DNA of 64,000 bases from Undaria pinnatifida (lineage: Eukaryota; Sar; Phaeophyceae; Laminariales; Alariaceae): positions 19,089,146-19,153,145 of the forward strand of contig JABAKD010000020.1 of NCBI GenBank assembly GCA_012845835.1, in the 5' to 3' direction. Position 1 is the first letter of the stretch. Each line of letters starts with the position of its first letter. Positions 43,800 to 55,706 of the stretch are shown here, in pieces. The notes under the pieces are model-generated. The model had not been told where the DNA came from and searched no databases. It saw only the letters and a list, made by a program, of their open reading frames with translations. The position numbers were made by a program, and so were the translations under genes.

Positions 43800-44010
43800 A
43801 AATGCTGAAATCGCGTAGCAGCGTGGGTAGGTACAACTCGACGCGAATCGACGAGGGGAAAAATGCTGAATTATTCTCGCGATGAAAATTAGGGCATGTA
43901 CCGTAGTGGGAATGGGGGAGGGGAGCCCGCTATATGACCCCGGATCTGAGTTATACTAGTGGGAGTGCGAGAGCAGTGCGAGCATCACAATAAATATGGG
44001 AAAAATAAAA
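43800..44010 (+). mobile_element. Second SINE-like family, copy 3
   Basis: TAGCAGCGTGGGTAGGTACA, TCGACGCGAATCGACGAGGG, TGCTGAATTATTCTCGCGAT, GGCATGTACCGTAGTGGGA, TGACCCCGGATCTGAGTTAT and ATAAATATGGGAAAAATAAAA. It lacks the TGTTAA-bounded insert of the copy at 25075 and so shows the uninterrupted structure. Confidence 0.6.
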
Positions 44011-44277
44011 GAAGTGAGGTGTGTTACTGCTGCTGTAATAATTCGATTCCCAAGCAAGTTGCACCGATCGACTCGATCTGGACCGACTGCTGTATATTAT
44101 GCAATTGGTCCATGTACATCTTCTCTAATCACAGGCCAGTATGAGATGATAGTCATTGAACTTGCTGAATTTCTTAGTGAGCGGTGTTTTCCTCTATCCA
44201 CGAACCCCGGCCGAGCCGATCAATCGAAGGTTGGGTTACACTGTGCGGGATGGTATCGAGGCAGGGGGGTCAAATGT

Positions 44278-46021
44278 AATGTCCGCGTACCGCGAGGTTG
44301 AGGTATACGAATAAAAATTCAGCAGTAGCGCGAGTCGCCCCATTTTTTTCTAATTGAAAATTCCTTGAAGGATTTCTGAACCGGGGTTGGACCCTGTTCT
44401 GTGATGCTGGCGTTGTATACTAACCTCAGCTAGCTAAGGCTTCCACACCGTGCGCTGTGGTGTCGACCCGGGAGAAGTAGGTTTTCGTCCCCGGTTTGTT
44501 GGCGTTGATGGGGTATGGAAGGATTTCTGGAACGGCGATGGGGCCCTATCCTCATCGGGTGCGTCGGAACGCCCCCCGCTCGTTTGCTGGTCTATCTCCT
44601 CCCCGAGTGTCCCTGGCTCTACGAGCTGCACAGCCACTCAACGATAAGCCAATGTGAATAATAGATGACTGTCGCACAATCGTGCGAGGCTGTGTCGACC
44701 CGCGGGAGAAATCGGATATCGTCCCCGGTTTTTCAGGATTTCTGAAACGGGCACAGGACTCCATATCCTCCCATGGTGGCGTTGCCCTTATGTCCGAGCC
44801 CCAGCCAATCGGCGGTGAGCGAATATGGTTGGGGTTCCACGTCGTGCAGAGCGGTGTCGACACGGGAGGTCATCGTTATTGTTCCCGCGTTTTTGGAGCT
44901 GTATAGATTCGGGGGATTCATAAATCGGGGATGGGACCCTATCTTCCCCGTGTGCGACGGAAGTGCCCCCATTAATGGGCCTCTATCCGCCAAGGACGGC
45001 GCTGTGGAGCTCGAACCAATCAGCGATTAGCCAACGGGATTGGGATTTTCTCACCGTGCAGGGCGGTGTCGACCCGAGAAAGCTCGCTTTGTTTCCCTGG
45101 TTGATGGAGGTTTTAGAGATGTGGAACGACCTCTGGACCGGGGATGGGACCCTATATATATCCTCCCGAGTTGGAGCTGGCTCAACATACGAACCATGAC
45201 CAATCAGAAAGTCGGCCGGTGGGGTTGGGATTTCCACACCGTGCGGGGAGGTATCATGTGTGGATGGATTCCGATCCCGGCATGTGACCCTATCGTGCCC
45301 GGGTGACGCGTACTTTGTGTATGAATCCTGTCCAATGCGCGATCAGACAAAACTGACATGTTTTATTTTCGTCTAATAAAACTCGAGTCTAAAATACTTA
45401 GCTGACAAAATCGTAAGCGCTGTAGTCGCGTACTGTATGTACAAGAAGTGAGCGATCTACACAGCCAGCAACAAGCAGCAGCATTGCAATAGCATTCGAG
45501 GACTTGAATGACGAAGGCAGTCATACCACCGTGTTTCGCGCCTGGAACAACGTCAGCACGTTTCTCCACGATCAGACAACACACAGACAGTCGATCTGGG
45601 AGGCGCGGATCAAGATGGTACTAATATCATGCATTGTATATTTGAGAAGCTGGCTCAGTGCGCGCCTCTCAGTGGCTGCGAAGAGAACACGCAGCGGACA
45701 TGGTCAGTCAGCTTACTGGCCCCGGATGCTTGATTGAGTTAAAATATCATAAGAAACACACTCGAAACGTTTCGTCGCCAGACTAAAGGGTCAGTCGGCG
45801 TGTGGTCGGATTTATCCGATCGAAATGTGATGAATGAAGCTCGGAATCGGATTCACTTAAAAAACGGTAGCTACTAATAATAGTAAATTGTTGTGATTGC
45901 TAGTGTATATCGAACTCTTGGCATTAACTTACATACTGTACTCGCAGACTATGATTGTGTGTGGTGACTTTTTTTACTCTACCAAGTATTGAATCGAACA
46001 ATTCGAAGCGCTGCCCTGCCC
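44278..46021 (+). repeat. Left inverted arm
   Basis: Outer part 44278-44440, then the promoter-like subrepeats (44440-45310), then a unique ~700 bp including TCGTCTAATAAAACTCGAGT and the inner end TGAATCGAACAATTCGAAG. Open frames on both strands are conserved between the arms only because the DNA is. None looks like a known protein. Confidence 0.9.
44440..45310 (+). repeat. Five ~160-230 bp subrepeats with CCAAT-box and TATA-like blocks
   Basis: Units begin at about 44460, 44691, 44853, 45065 and 45246. The common order is CACCGTGCGGGGCGGTGTCG, ACCCGAGA, TTCGTCCCCGGTTT, CGGGGATGGGACCCTAT, CCTCCCG, GAGC and CCAATCAGC. CCAATC or GCCAAT is present at about 44648, 44812, 45013 and 45199. TATATATCC follows the GGGACCC block in unit four. 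A sixth locus lies at 58553-58905. The blocks look like repeated core promoters, but function is inferred from motif order alone. Confidence 0.7.
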
Positions 46022-48447
46022 TAATACTATTACTTCATTATTTGTACAACAATTTATATTTCGTCTTGCGTAGCGTGGAGGACGCGCCAGGTTGGGGCAA
46101 GGTTCGATGACGAACCAAGCGACGGTAACGATAGAATTGCCCCGAGGCAACGAGGGATGCTTCGGAGGCAAACAGAGAGTCGACAGAGATTACTTGTCAG
46201 CGTAAAACGTGATGGCCCGCCTTTCTGTCATCAGAATCTACGGAGACTCCACGACCACTTGTAGTACAACAAGACACGATATCCAACACCTCTAGAACGG
46301 CTACCGTTCATACAATTCTTCACGGAAAGATCTGCCTACGTAGCGATAGAAAGTGTACCTGCAACCCATATCAATACTATCAATATTAATATCATACTTG
46401 CAACGCCTGTAAAAGGCAAAAGGGCTATACCGGGGGTAACCAGCAGCCGCTGCAGCAGCCCGCGCTACTGTATTCGACGGTGTATATCACCCGGGACGTT
46501 GTATATCACATCCCTGGAGTATACCATAGGGGTGATACCTTGTTTTGAATCCCAAAACAATGACCCGAGTTATCACTCGCGTGTGCTGTATACCACACCC
46601 CCTGTGGTTTCATGCCTCAACATCAGTACAAGTATGACACTCCCAAAATATCGGCTCCGCTTACTTGCCGGTTGCAGATGGGCAGACTACAAAAACTTCC
46701 TGCCCGTCGTTAGTGGTCAATTTCAATCTTGCATGTCGGCGCAGACAAACCCGAACTCAGAGCTAACCCTATTCCCAACCCGTTGGAAGTCGAGGTCGGC
46801 AGGGGTAGTCGCGCAGCTCCTTCGCGTGTCTTGGTGGCGTTTTTCCAACAAGAAAACCCGGCGGCCGAAAGGCCAGCCTCGGTGAAGTAAACCTACGATC
46901 GGCACTGAGTTTTTGCACGCCCGTCCTGCATTTGGATCGAGTCCAGTTTTTGCATGCCCCACCTCCTTGGCGTGTGGCGGCAGCAAAACTCTGTTGAAAC
47001 CACCGCTGTATTACACCCGTTTTGTCACACCCCAGAGTATACCATCTCGCCCGGTCGTTTACACCTTGTATCACATTCAAAACGGCCGCCCAATTATCAC
47101 CGAGGTACGTTGTATACAACACCCCTGGATTATACCACACCGGGTCATTTAGAGCCTCCGATGTTATCACCGGGGGGGGAGTGGTATGCACCATCGTAAT
47201 GGTATTGCATGTGGTTGATGCTGTTATCGTCATTTTATGTCGTAGTTGTTTCCTTTTTCAACTCCATAAACTGTAAACGTGTAGCTGTTCTGTACTAGTT
47301 ATTAGTCGCGTCGCACCACAGCAGCAGTAATTGTTGTACTTGTATAGTACCAGGTACCTGGTATGGCTGTGACGCTCCGGGTGTCTGGCAACTACTGTCC
47401 TTTTTCAACCATGTTAATAACCCTAACCCTAAGTCGAAGTGCCCTCTAATGACATCACTTGGGTAAAAAAGTTGAAAATGTCGAATAATGTGTATCACTG
47501 GACGCTCCGGTATCATGAGTATGACAACATCATTATGCTAATCATTACCAGGTACATCATTACGCTGCTAAAGGACACACGACGGGATCAACCGAACCTA
47601 CTCGTTTGTGCTCCCTACAACAGCAGTAGAGCTTACCACGTGTTCGGCACTCCAGCGGTTGACGCGCCCTGAGTACGAGAGAGACGAGACGCAGAAGACT
47701 AGCCCTAAACGATCTCTTCCCAGCTGCTGGAGTTTATTTCTACTTCAAAATGAAGCGTTGGATAGGGTGACGGCATGACGGCGGGTTCAGCTTGACGGCT
47801 TTAGTGTCCGGCCCACGGTGCAGGGAATCACTATCTGTATACACGCTAGCTACTAGAACTGCTGCGCGCTTATGCTGGACTAGACGGTTGGCGGGATGGC
47901 GCTTGTTTTTATTGGATTGGCTATATGTCTTCGCCCGAAGAGGACGAATGGCTGCGATCGTGTGGAAAACCCCCTTCCGAATGGCGGGCAAAGGGCACCG
48001 TCAGGAGAAACACTTTGGCAAGTTGTAGGGCGAGGTTAGAGACATATTCCGTTCATCCCTTTGGGACTTAAGGACGAAAATTGGTCGGGAAAAGTTTACA
48101 TTTCATTAGCCCCTTTGGTACTCCAGAAGGAAACATTTATTGGCGGAAATAAGTGGCATTTCGTTTTGACACCCCCTTTAGGACGTCAAAAGGAAAAAAT
48201 ATTGAAAAAATGTCGAAAAACAGCAGTGGCATCGCGTTAACTCCCCTATGCGACTCCTGACGGAAAAATTGTCGGACAAGCCTTGCATTTCGTCGAAATG
48301 TCAGTTATTTTCAAAACAGACGATTTTAAGTACCTACCATATACGATGAAGAATCAGGATACTGGGTGTGCTGATGATATCGTTGGGTATGTAGTGTATA
48401 GAAAGAACGGTTTGATGTGAAGACAACACACACATACGATACTGGGG

Positions 48448-48514
48448 ATGTTATCGAAGGATGTTATCGAAGGATGTTATCAAATAATGTTATCGAAGGA
48501 TGTCCTATCGAAGG
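48448..48514. repeat. 13-bp tandem array, five units
   Basis: ATGTTATCGAAGG repeated five times, the third (ATGTTATCAAATA) and fifth altered. Confidence 0.9.
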
Positions 48515-50681
48515 AAGGACGTTTAGGATGGTATGCAAGGGGACGCCATGACCACTCTCGAGGCTCCAGGCGTCTCACGTGCATAGCCCTGCGAGTGCAG
48601 CAGAGCATACGACAAGCGGAACGACACTTCCCATGCCGATCGATAGACCTACTACGGGCAGTACAAGTAGTATAAGCTAGTCTGCTGCTGTGATAGTGAC
48701 GTTTGTTCTCCGGGCGCACGAAGTAGCCAGGGGTGGTGCGGTAGGGGATGCGTCCCAACAGCAACGTACATGGTAGGTGAGACCGCGTGCCACTATAGAA
48801 GCGTTTAATTTCTTGTTTGTTCTGAACAACGGGGCTCCTTATCCCCAAATCGTACCTGGTACTGTGGGAATTTCGTTCTTTTTTTTGCAGTATACTTCGA
48901 TGTATACTTCGTATCTAGCTAGGTAATGGGATTGATCATCGGGTAGCACTTTCGTGTTTTCCCAAATCAGTTTAAGCCCTGGAGGGGTGTATAACAGTAT
49001 ATTAGTAGTATCATAGAATAATAGCATCATAGTATCATAGTGACATAGTATAATAGTATGATATGATATGATGGGGTGTAGTATAGGGTGCTGGTATCTT
49101 CAAGTGGTCAAGAGCCTCAACAAACAAAATGGTCATCATGTCACCTCTTCTACCGTACCATGCGGTCACGGTATTGACGGCATTGACAGTATTGACGGCA
49201 CGCGCTCATTGCCATGATGACTGCTGTCTGTGCTACTCTTGTAGTGTTGCGTGTTGCACGCTTGATGCCGAGAAGGCTGACAGGACGCACTTATCTTGTC
49301 GCTTTTTAGGTTGCTCTAGCTTGGTTTCACACTGCGTAATGCATGTAAGTGTTTTTTCGAGTGAGGTTTAAACATTTCCAGGCGAGTACCAGGACCGAGG
49401 TTGAACACTGCTTCATCACCCGCCGAACTGTTTGAGTTCGCCTGAAGGATGCGATGAAGGAAGGATAAAAATAAAGGCAGTTAGAGAGGGGGGGGAGGGA
49501 GATACTATGTTGTGGTCATATATGGCTTGTCCAGAAGGCTGTTGAAGCGTACAGACAGGTTGAGCCGGAGAGTGAACTACTAAAAATAAACACGTACTAC
49601 AAGGTCCATCGAGCATAAAATGAGACGGTTATGACGTCAAGAAGTTGAGGTTTCGTCGCTGATCGACTGCTGCTATGTTGCGTATTGTGAGTGGACAAAG
49701 CATTACAGCGTGTGCTATGCTGTGTTTTTTTCACGAGGACAGAACCTTTACATATATGTACGAGTATGTGCTGTGTTTTGTGACGCGAACAGAGCCTATA
49801 GAGTGTAATATGAAGATTCTGTTGCGGGGGGAAATAGCAAATAGAACGAAATGTGGTTAGCGACTCCAGGGGTATATAGATATGTATATTCAGGTTTTCA
49901 TGTGTATCGTGGGTTCTGATTTTTGCTGTGGTCCCGCATATTACAGGAGGGTAGTAGTACAGTATAGTCTAAGGTTCAAGTTTAGTCGACAACCGACTGC
50001 TATTCTGTGTTTTTTAAAGCTAGTTTAAATACGTCAGCTGTGAGTTCCATAAACTTAAGGGTCGATTCTCATCTTCGCAAGCTGCGTGATGCACCGGCCG
50101 CTCGTTTTTGCACATGTATTAACATTTCGAAGGTGTGTGATTATGTGTGACTATTGCTATGGATGTTGCCAGGGTGAACATCAACGACAAATTATTGTCA
50201 TTAATAATGGTAGCGTTTTGTTACGTGGACGGCTATGCTGTGCTGCCCTGGCCTTCGTATAGGGAGGATGTCGTCACGGTTAGGGTTAGGCTTACATAGC
50301 ATGCGTAGTTAAGGTATGCATCGCTACTCGAGTGCCACGCCGCATTTTATGGCGCGGACGGCTATTGCATGTTTTGCTGCACTAGCCTATAGGGTGTATC
50401 ACCCCGGTGATAAGAGGAAGGGCCCCGTAAATGTATGCGGCGTAACCTCAGGGGGGGTGTTATCGTATGTAACCCGCGTGATATTCGCCTCCTCGTTTGA
50501 AATGCCAAAAGTTATCACCGGGGTGTGGTTTTCTGTGGGTGTGGTTTCTTATGTAGTATGCGGTAGGTATCATCACAAAAGCAAGCTTGAACGTGGGTCA
50601 GGGTGGAACATATAGATAATATTCCAGGGTGAAAACTTCATCGCTGACCGACTGCTATGCTGTGTTTTGCAACGTGAACTG

Positions 50682-50837
50682 ATGTTTACATGCGGTGCTG
50701 CACTGACGTACAGGGCGGATGGGGCGGGGATGAAGGCGCCCCCGGCAGGCGAAGCCATCGCTATCCCAGAGGCGGAGGCTGTGAATCGCGACGTTCAGAC
50801 GGCCGAAGACCTCTTCAAAGACGGGAGCCTCTTGTGA
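50682..50837 (+). CDS. Small coding candidate (51 codons or an exon)
   Basis: Unrecognised. From ATG 50682 the frame runs to TGA at 50835-50837. The second half reads GMKAPPAGEAIAIPEAEAVN, RDVQTAEDLFKDGSLL and looks protein-like: Ala/Glu-rich, helix-prone. An alternative model is an exon from 50714 (acceptor GACGTACAG) to 50833 (donor CTT/GTGAGT), which would continue elsewhere. A perfect 19-bp inverted repeat begins one base after the TGA and overlaps the possible donor. The upstream third resembles repeated DNA near 50230 and 50350, so the ATG may not be the true start. It is the only protein-like stretch inside the foldback interior. Confidence 0.3.
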   Translation: MFTCGAALTYRADGAGMKAPPAGEAIAIPEAEAVNRDVQTAEDLFKDGSLL

Positions 50838-50963
50838 GTACTGTTAAGGAATTAGTTTCAGAGGGGGGAGAGTGTTATAATAAGGCTTAGTTTGGGTAAG
50901 CTATTGGTTAACCAGTTGCAAGTGGTCAAACGGACTAATACCCCACTAATTCCTTAACAGTAC
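50838..50963. repeat. Perfect 19-bp inverted repeat, 126 bp overall
   Basis: GTACTGTTAAGGAATTAGT (50838-50856) and its exact inverse (50945-50963) enclose 88 bp. It could be a very small MITE or a strong RNA hairpin. No clear target duplication. Confidence 0.85.
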
Positions 50964-52520
50964 GTACCTGGTACGAGTATACTTCAAAATATGAGTAGTT
51001 GTATTTGACTCTTTTGCCTCTTCTTTTGGACAAATCTCTTCGTACGTGCACTTTTAGCCAAAGCGCCAACGCAGTGGACACAGCTTTATGCTTTGATTAA
51101 GGGTTTTCATGGGTCATGAGGTGTCCAAAATCTTACGAATCGGGTCGAGCCGGTTCCGGTCGAATCCGGTCGGGTCGGATCGGGTCGGATCGGGTCACCA
51201 TAACCCGCCCCGACCCGCGAGCGGTGACTCGACGCGTGAAACACTCTGGTTGCAATGGTGCGTGACAAGACTCTGCCTCTATTATAATTATGCGTGTCGA
51301 GGTTTTGTCTCTCTATGAGAAGAGATGCAGAGCCTCGACACGCACGATGCTTTCAGGCTTACCCTGGCCTGGGAAGTCGATCGATATTTACCCCGTTATG
51401 CAGCTCAGTAGGTAACACGTTTTGGCATTTTGTTCAGTTTATTTTCATTATTTCGTTCCGTGCCATGCCGTGCCATGCCATGCCATCTATTCCAGTACTT
51501 TGATTTGCACGTTTTCGTGCAGTTTCCTGTGTTGTCTAATCGTGACTCAGATCCGAGGTTACACGCGTGGCAGATACGAACCCATGTTTCTTTTACTATT
51601 CTCGATAGTGCTCGAGACATTCCGATGCTGTCTATATTTACATTCGGAAATAATGAAAATCTTTTTTTTTTTTTCATGAAGTACATTGATATTTTAGCTC
51701 TTTTGCTGAAGTCTCGATACTCTTCTGTGCTGATAGTTGTCGATCATCCTGGGTAGTATGGAAGTTATTCATTGTTTTCGATGTCGAGCGCTCGATATCT
51801 AGCTTTCGATATTCTGGATACTGTGGATACAGTTGTTGACTTTGGTGTCCAGAATATCGAAAGGCCGTGGTGGCTTGTGGTGGTAATGTTGCTGTTTTTT
51901 GTGTGCCCTGGCTGACATTTAGTTCAGTGAGTCAAGTCAGGTCCGGCGCCCGGCGCCAGTCAAGCTGGCTTAGCATACCAGGTATGTTAGTATTCTGGGT
52001 ATATATGTACGTTACGGCAGTAAGTAACCCCCCGCGCTCGAGTTGAGGCACACGGTCAAACCACAGTTGTTAGCTAATCCCTCTACGACTGCAAAGCGAA
52101 CACGTGCCAAACTACACTACTAGTTCATCCCCCCGCGCCCGACAATAGAAAGTAGGACTCACATAGTAGGATGATATATAAGGAGGAACGGAATGTGTTG
52201 AGAGGAGGTGAGGATATTAGACGAATGTGTCATGGAAGAGTTTGGTAGACTAAAGAGTAGCGATTAAACGATCGCTATCCTTGGAGTTAGATAGTGGCCA
52301 CAGACGTCGAAACAGGAAGGGGATAGGATAAGCAAAAAAAAATGTAAAATATGGAAAAAGCGTAATGAGTGCCCAAATGTTGGAGGTCTCTATTTGGAGT
52401 AGGAACGGTCCTCCGTCTCGAAAGAGACGCGTGGTCAACGGTCAAATGACTAAGGCAAGCAGCAAATGAGTACGTCATCCCCCCCCCCGCCCCCCCAAAA
52501 TAGCTATATACAAGGGCTCC

Positions 52521-52552
52521 GCATGGGTGCCGGCATTCGCCGGCACCCATGC
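52521..52552. repeat. Perfect 14-bp hairpin beside the right arm
   Basis: GCATGGGTGCCGGC, loop ATTC, GCCGGCACCCATGC. It ends eight bases before the right inverted arm begins at 52561. The left arm has no counterpart. Confidence 0.92.
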
Positions 52553-52560
52553 TCCAGGTG

Positions 52561-54303
52561 GGGCAGGGCAGCACTTCGAATTGTTCGATTCAATACTTGG
52601 TAGAGTAAAAAAAGTCACCACACACAACCATAGTCTGCGAGTGCAGTATGTAAGTTAATGCCAACAGTTCGATATAGACTAACAATCATAACAATGTACT
52701 ACTATTAGTAGCTACCGTTTTTTAGGTGAATCCCATACCGAGCTTCATTCATCACATTTCGATCGGATACATCCGACCACACGCCGACTGACCCTTTAGT
52801 CTGGCGACGAAACGTGTCGAGCGCGTTTCTTAAGATATTTTAACTCAATCAAGTATCCGGGGCCAGTAAGCTGACTGACCATGTCCGCTGCGTGTTCTCT
52901 TCGTAGCCACTGAGAGACGCGCACTGAGCCAGCTTCTCAAATATACAATGCATGATATTAGTACCATCTTGATCCGCGCCTCCCAGATCGACTGTCTGTG
53001 TTGTCTGATCGTGGAGAAACGTGCTGACGTTGTTCCAGGCGCGAAACACGGTGGTATGACTGCCTTCGTCATTCAAGTCCTCGAATGCTATTGCAACGCT
53101 GCTGCTTGTTGCTGGCTGTGTAGATCGCTCACTTCTTGTAGATACAGTACGCGACCACAGCGCTTACGATTTTGTCAGCTAAGTATTTTAGACTCGAGTT
53201 TTATTAGACGAAAATAAAACATGTCAGTTTTGTCTGATCGCGCATTGGACAGGATTCATACACAAAGTACGCGTCACCCGGGCACGATAGGGTCACATGC
53301 CGGGATCGGAATCCATCCACACATGATACCTCCCCGCACGGTGTGGAAATCCCAACCCCACCGGCCGACTTTCTGATTGGTCATGGTTCGTATGTTGAGC
53401 CAGCTCCAACTCGGGAGGATATATATAGAGTCCCATCCCCGGTCCAGAGGTCGTTCCACATCTCTAAAACCTCCATCAACCAGGGAAACAAAGCGAGCTT
53501 TCTCGGGTCGACACCGCCCTGCACGGTGAGAAAATCCCAATCCCGTCGGCTAATCGCTGATTGGTTCGAGCTCCACAGCGCCGTCCTTGGCGGATAGAGG
53601 CCCATTAATGGGGGGCACTTCCGTCGCACACGGGGAAGATAGGGTCCCATCCCCGATTTGTGAATCTCCCGAATCTCTACAGATCCAAAAACGCGGGAGC
53701 AATAAGGATGACCTCCCGTGTCGACACCACTCCGCACGACGTGGAACCCCAACCATATTCGCTCACCGCTTATTGGCTGGGGCTCGGACATAAGGGCAAC
53801 GCCACCATGGGAGGATATAGAGTCCTGTGCCCGTTTCAGAAATCCTGACAAACCGGGGACGACATCCGATTTCTCCCGCGGGTCGACACAGCCTCGCACG
53901 ATTGTGCGACAGTCATCTATTATTCACATTGGCTTATCGTTGAGTGGCTATGCAGCTCGTAGAGCCAGGGACACTCGGGGAGGAGATAGACCAGCAAACG
54001 GGCGGAGGGCGTTCCGACGCGCCCGATGAGGATAGGGCCCCATCGCCGTTCCAGAAATCTTTCCATACCCCATCAACGCGAACAAACCGGGGACGAAAAC
54101 CTACTTCTCCCGGGTCGACACCACAGCGCACGGTGTGGAAGCCTTAGCTAGCTGAGGTTAGTATACAACGCCAGCATCACAGAACAGGGTCCAACCCCGG
54201 TTCAGAAATCCTTCAAGTTATTATCAACTAGAAAAAAATGGGGCAACTCGCGCTACTGCTGAATTTTTATTCGTATACCTCAACCTTGCGGTACGCAGAC
54301 ATT
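52561..54303 (-). repeat. Right inverted arm
   Basis: Inverse of 44278-46021 over its full length with scattered substitutions and a few small indels. The subrepeat order is preserved, so the arms have been copied or homogenised as a whole. Confidence 0.9.
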
Positions 54304-54574
54304 TTGTAGGTACAAAAGCCATTAACATTAACATTAGCATTAACATTAACATTGACATTGCAAGGCCTTTACAACTAGAATTACGTTGACGCCTTTCCAA
54401 CTGGAAACCCTTATTTTTCACATCAACATACTTCGAGTTGATGTTGATACTGTATAGGGAGGGATTGGGCTCTAAACTCCCAGCCAGTCAGAACGTGTTT
54501 TAGCCAAGGAATGCTACCTGTATCGTACACTAGTACACCAGTACACCAGTACACTAGTAATTTAGTACAGTGGC

Positions 54575-54880
54575 TACGAAAGGGTCAAGGGGAACACGTG
54601 TCAAATTTCTTTACTTTACTACAAGTACCCGTTTTGGGACCTGAACGTGAACACGTGTCGAACTACAGATAGTCTTCATTGTGTACCCTTTGGGACTTCA
54701 ACGGGAACACCTGTCAAACTAAAGTGACTACTAATAACGCCTTTGGGACTTTAATGGGAACACTTGTCAAGCTAAAGTGATTATTAATAAAGCCTTTTGG
54801 ATTTTGTGGGGAACACCTGTCAAACTAAAGTGACAATTAATTTGGCGCCTTTTGGATTTTGAGGGCAGCGCGTGTCGAAA
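54575..54880. repeat. 53-57 bp minisatellite, ~5.5 units
   Basis: CCTTTGGGACTTNAANGGGA, ACACCTGTCAAACTAAAGTG and AN-TATTAAT units start at 54630, 54687, 54740, 54793 and 54848, with a partial unit before them. Related CCCTTTGGGACTT/ACTCC lines occur at 48055-48250. Confidence 0.88.
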
Positions 54881-55706
54881 AAATAGGGTGATAACAGCAG
54901 TATCGATCGATCACACGAGCCAGCCCGGGCTGCTGAGGTAAGGGGTTTACCCGAGCTACAACAACGCAAGGGCATCTCCGACACGCACGACAGCATGATA
55001 GTAGTTCAACATCACTGCGCCCTCCAGCTACGCGATATCTAGCACATGTGCACTGGGTAGAATCTGTACCACACGGATCTCGCACGAGATATCCATACCA
55101 TGACAACGGATGAAGGATCTAGATGATCTAGATGGTCTAGATCGTGATCTGTCGGATGTGTGCAATGGTTGGTACCCACCAGTTGGGGAAAAACTACTTG
55201 GAAGGGTCCGTTTGGGACTCCACCCTCGTTTGCCACAACCACAGTACTCTTAATACTACATTGCTTGGAATTAGAATGGGACGTTTTGCTGCAGTCGTGA
55301 AAGGGCTGTGATACGGTAGCATTCCACGGCTAATGGCTAGTCGCTAGTCGGCGAAGCCGACTTGCCGACTAAAGTCAAACGAGCGAAGCGAGCCAAAAAA
55401 GCCCCATTAGGGCCCGCTCGAGCCGCCCCCGAAGGGCTTGCCGGAGACGCCTCCGGAGGATCCCGCTGAAGGCGCCGCTGGAGCCGAAATTATGCTATTT
55501 TGGGTTAATTTTACACAAGAAAAGCGCAAATAAATCGTCTAGGTTTGCTTAAGGTTCAACATACAATGAACGGTTTCAATTTACACAAGAAAAGTACCAA
55601 ACGACAAGTACGAAAAATGTACCAGGTAGATCTACCCCGGACTAGAGGACCGTTACAGAAATCGTTTCAGTCGCAATATTTCCTGACGAGGATACGAGCG
55701 AGGCAG

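Larger units (their letters stand above)
46022..52560. other. Interior of the foldback-like structure
   Basis: Mostly non-coding. It contains TATACCACACCCC-type repeats (46480-47200 and again 50390-50600), a CCCTTTGGGACTT repeat (48055-48250), a 13-bp array, a CGGGTCGGAT run (51160-51200), CCGTGCCATG repeats (51460-51490), a hairpin at 51289-51345 (CGTGTCGAGG with CCTCGACACG) and one small coding candidate at 50682. No integrase, transposase or reverse transcriptase motif was found in any frame. Confidence 0.5.
44278..54303. mobile_element. Foldback-like structure: 1.74-kb inverted arms around a 6.5-kb interior
   Basis: Arm L (44278-46021) and arm R (52561-54303) are inverse copies, about 95% identical by eye and nearly equal in length. 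The edges are sharp: AATGTCNGCGTACCGC at the outer side, AATTCGAAG-GCTGCCCTGCCC at the inner side. The arms contain internal subrepeats, the hallmark of foldback-type transposons. No transposase was recognised in the interior and no target duplication is visible at the outer edges. An inverted segmental duplication is therefore the main alternative. Confidence 0.6.

Noticed and set aside
44450-45306. Frames of 65-88 codons repeated in both foldback arms as a possible protein family
   Set aside because: Their conservation follows DNA identity of the arms. Frames in all directions are equally conserved and none shows a known motif.
44278-54303. Integrated large DNA virus segment (for example a phaeovirus)
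   Set aside because: No capsid, polymerase, helicase or other viral hallmark frame is present. The interior is non-coding.
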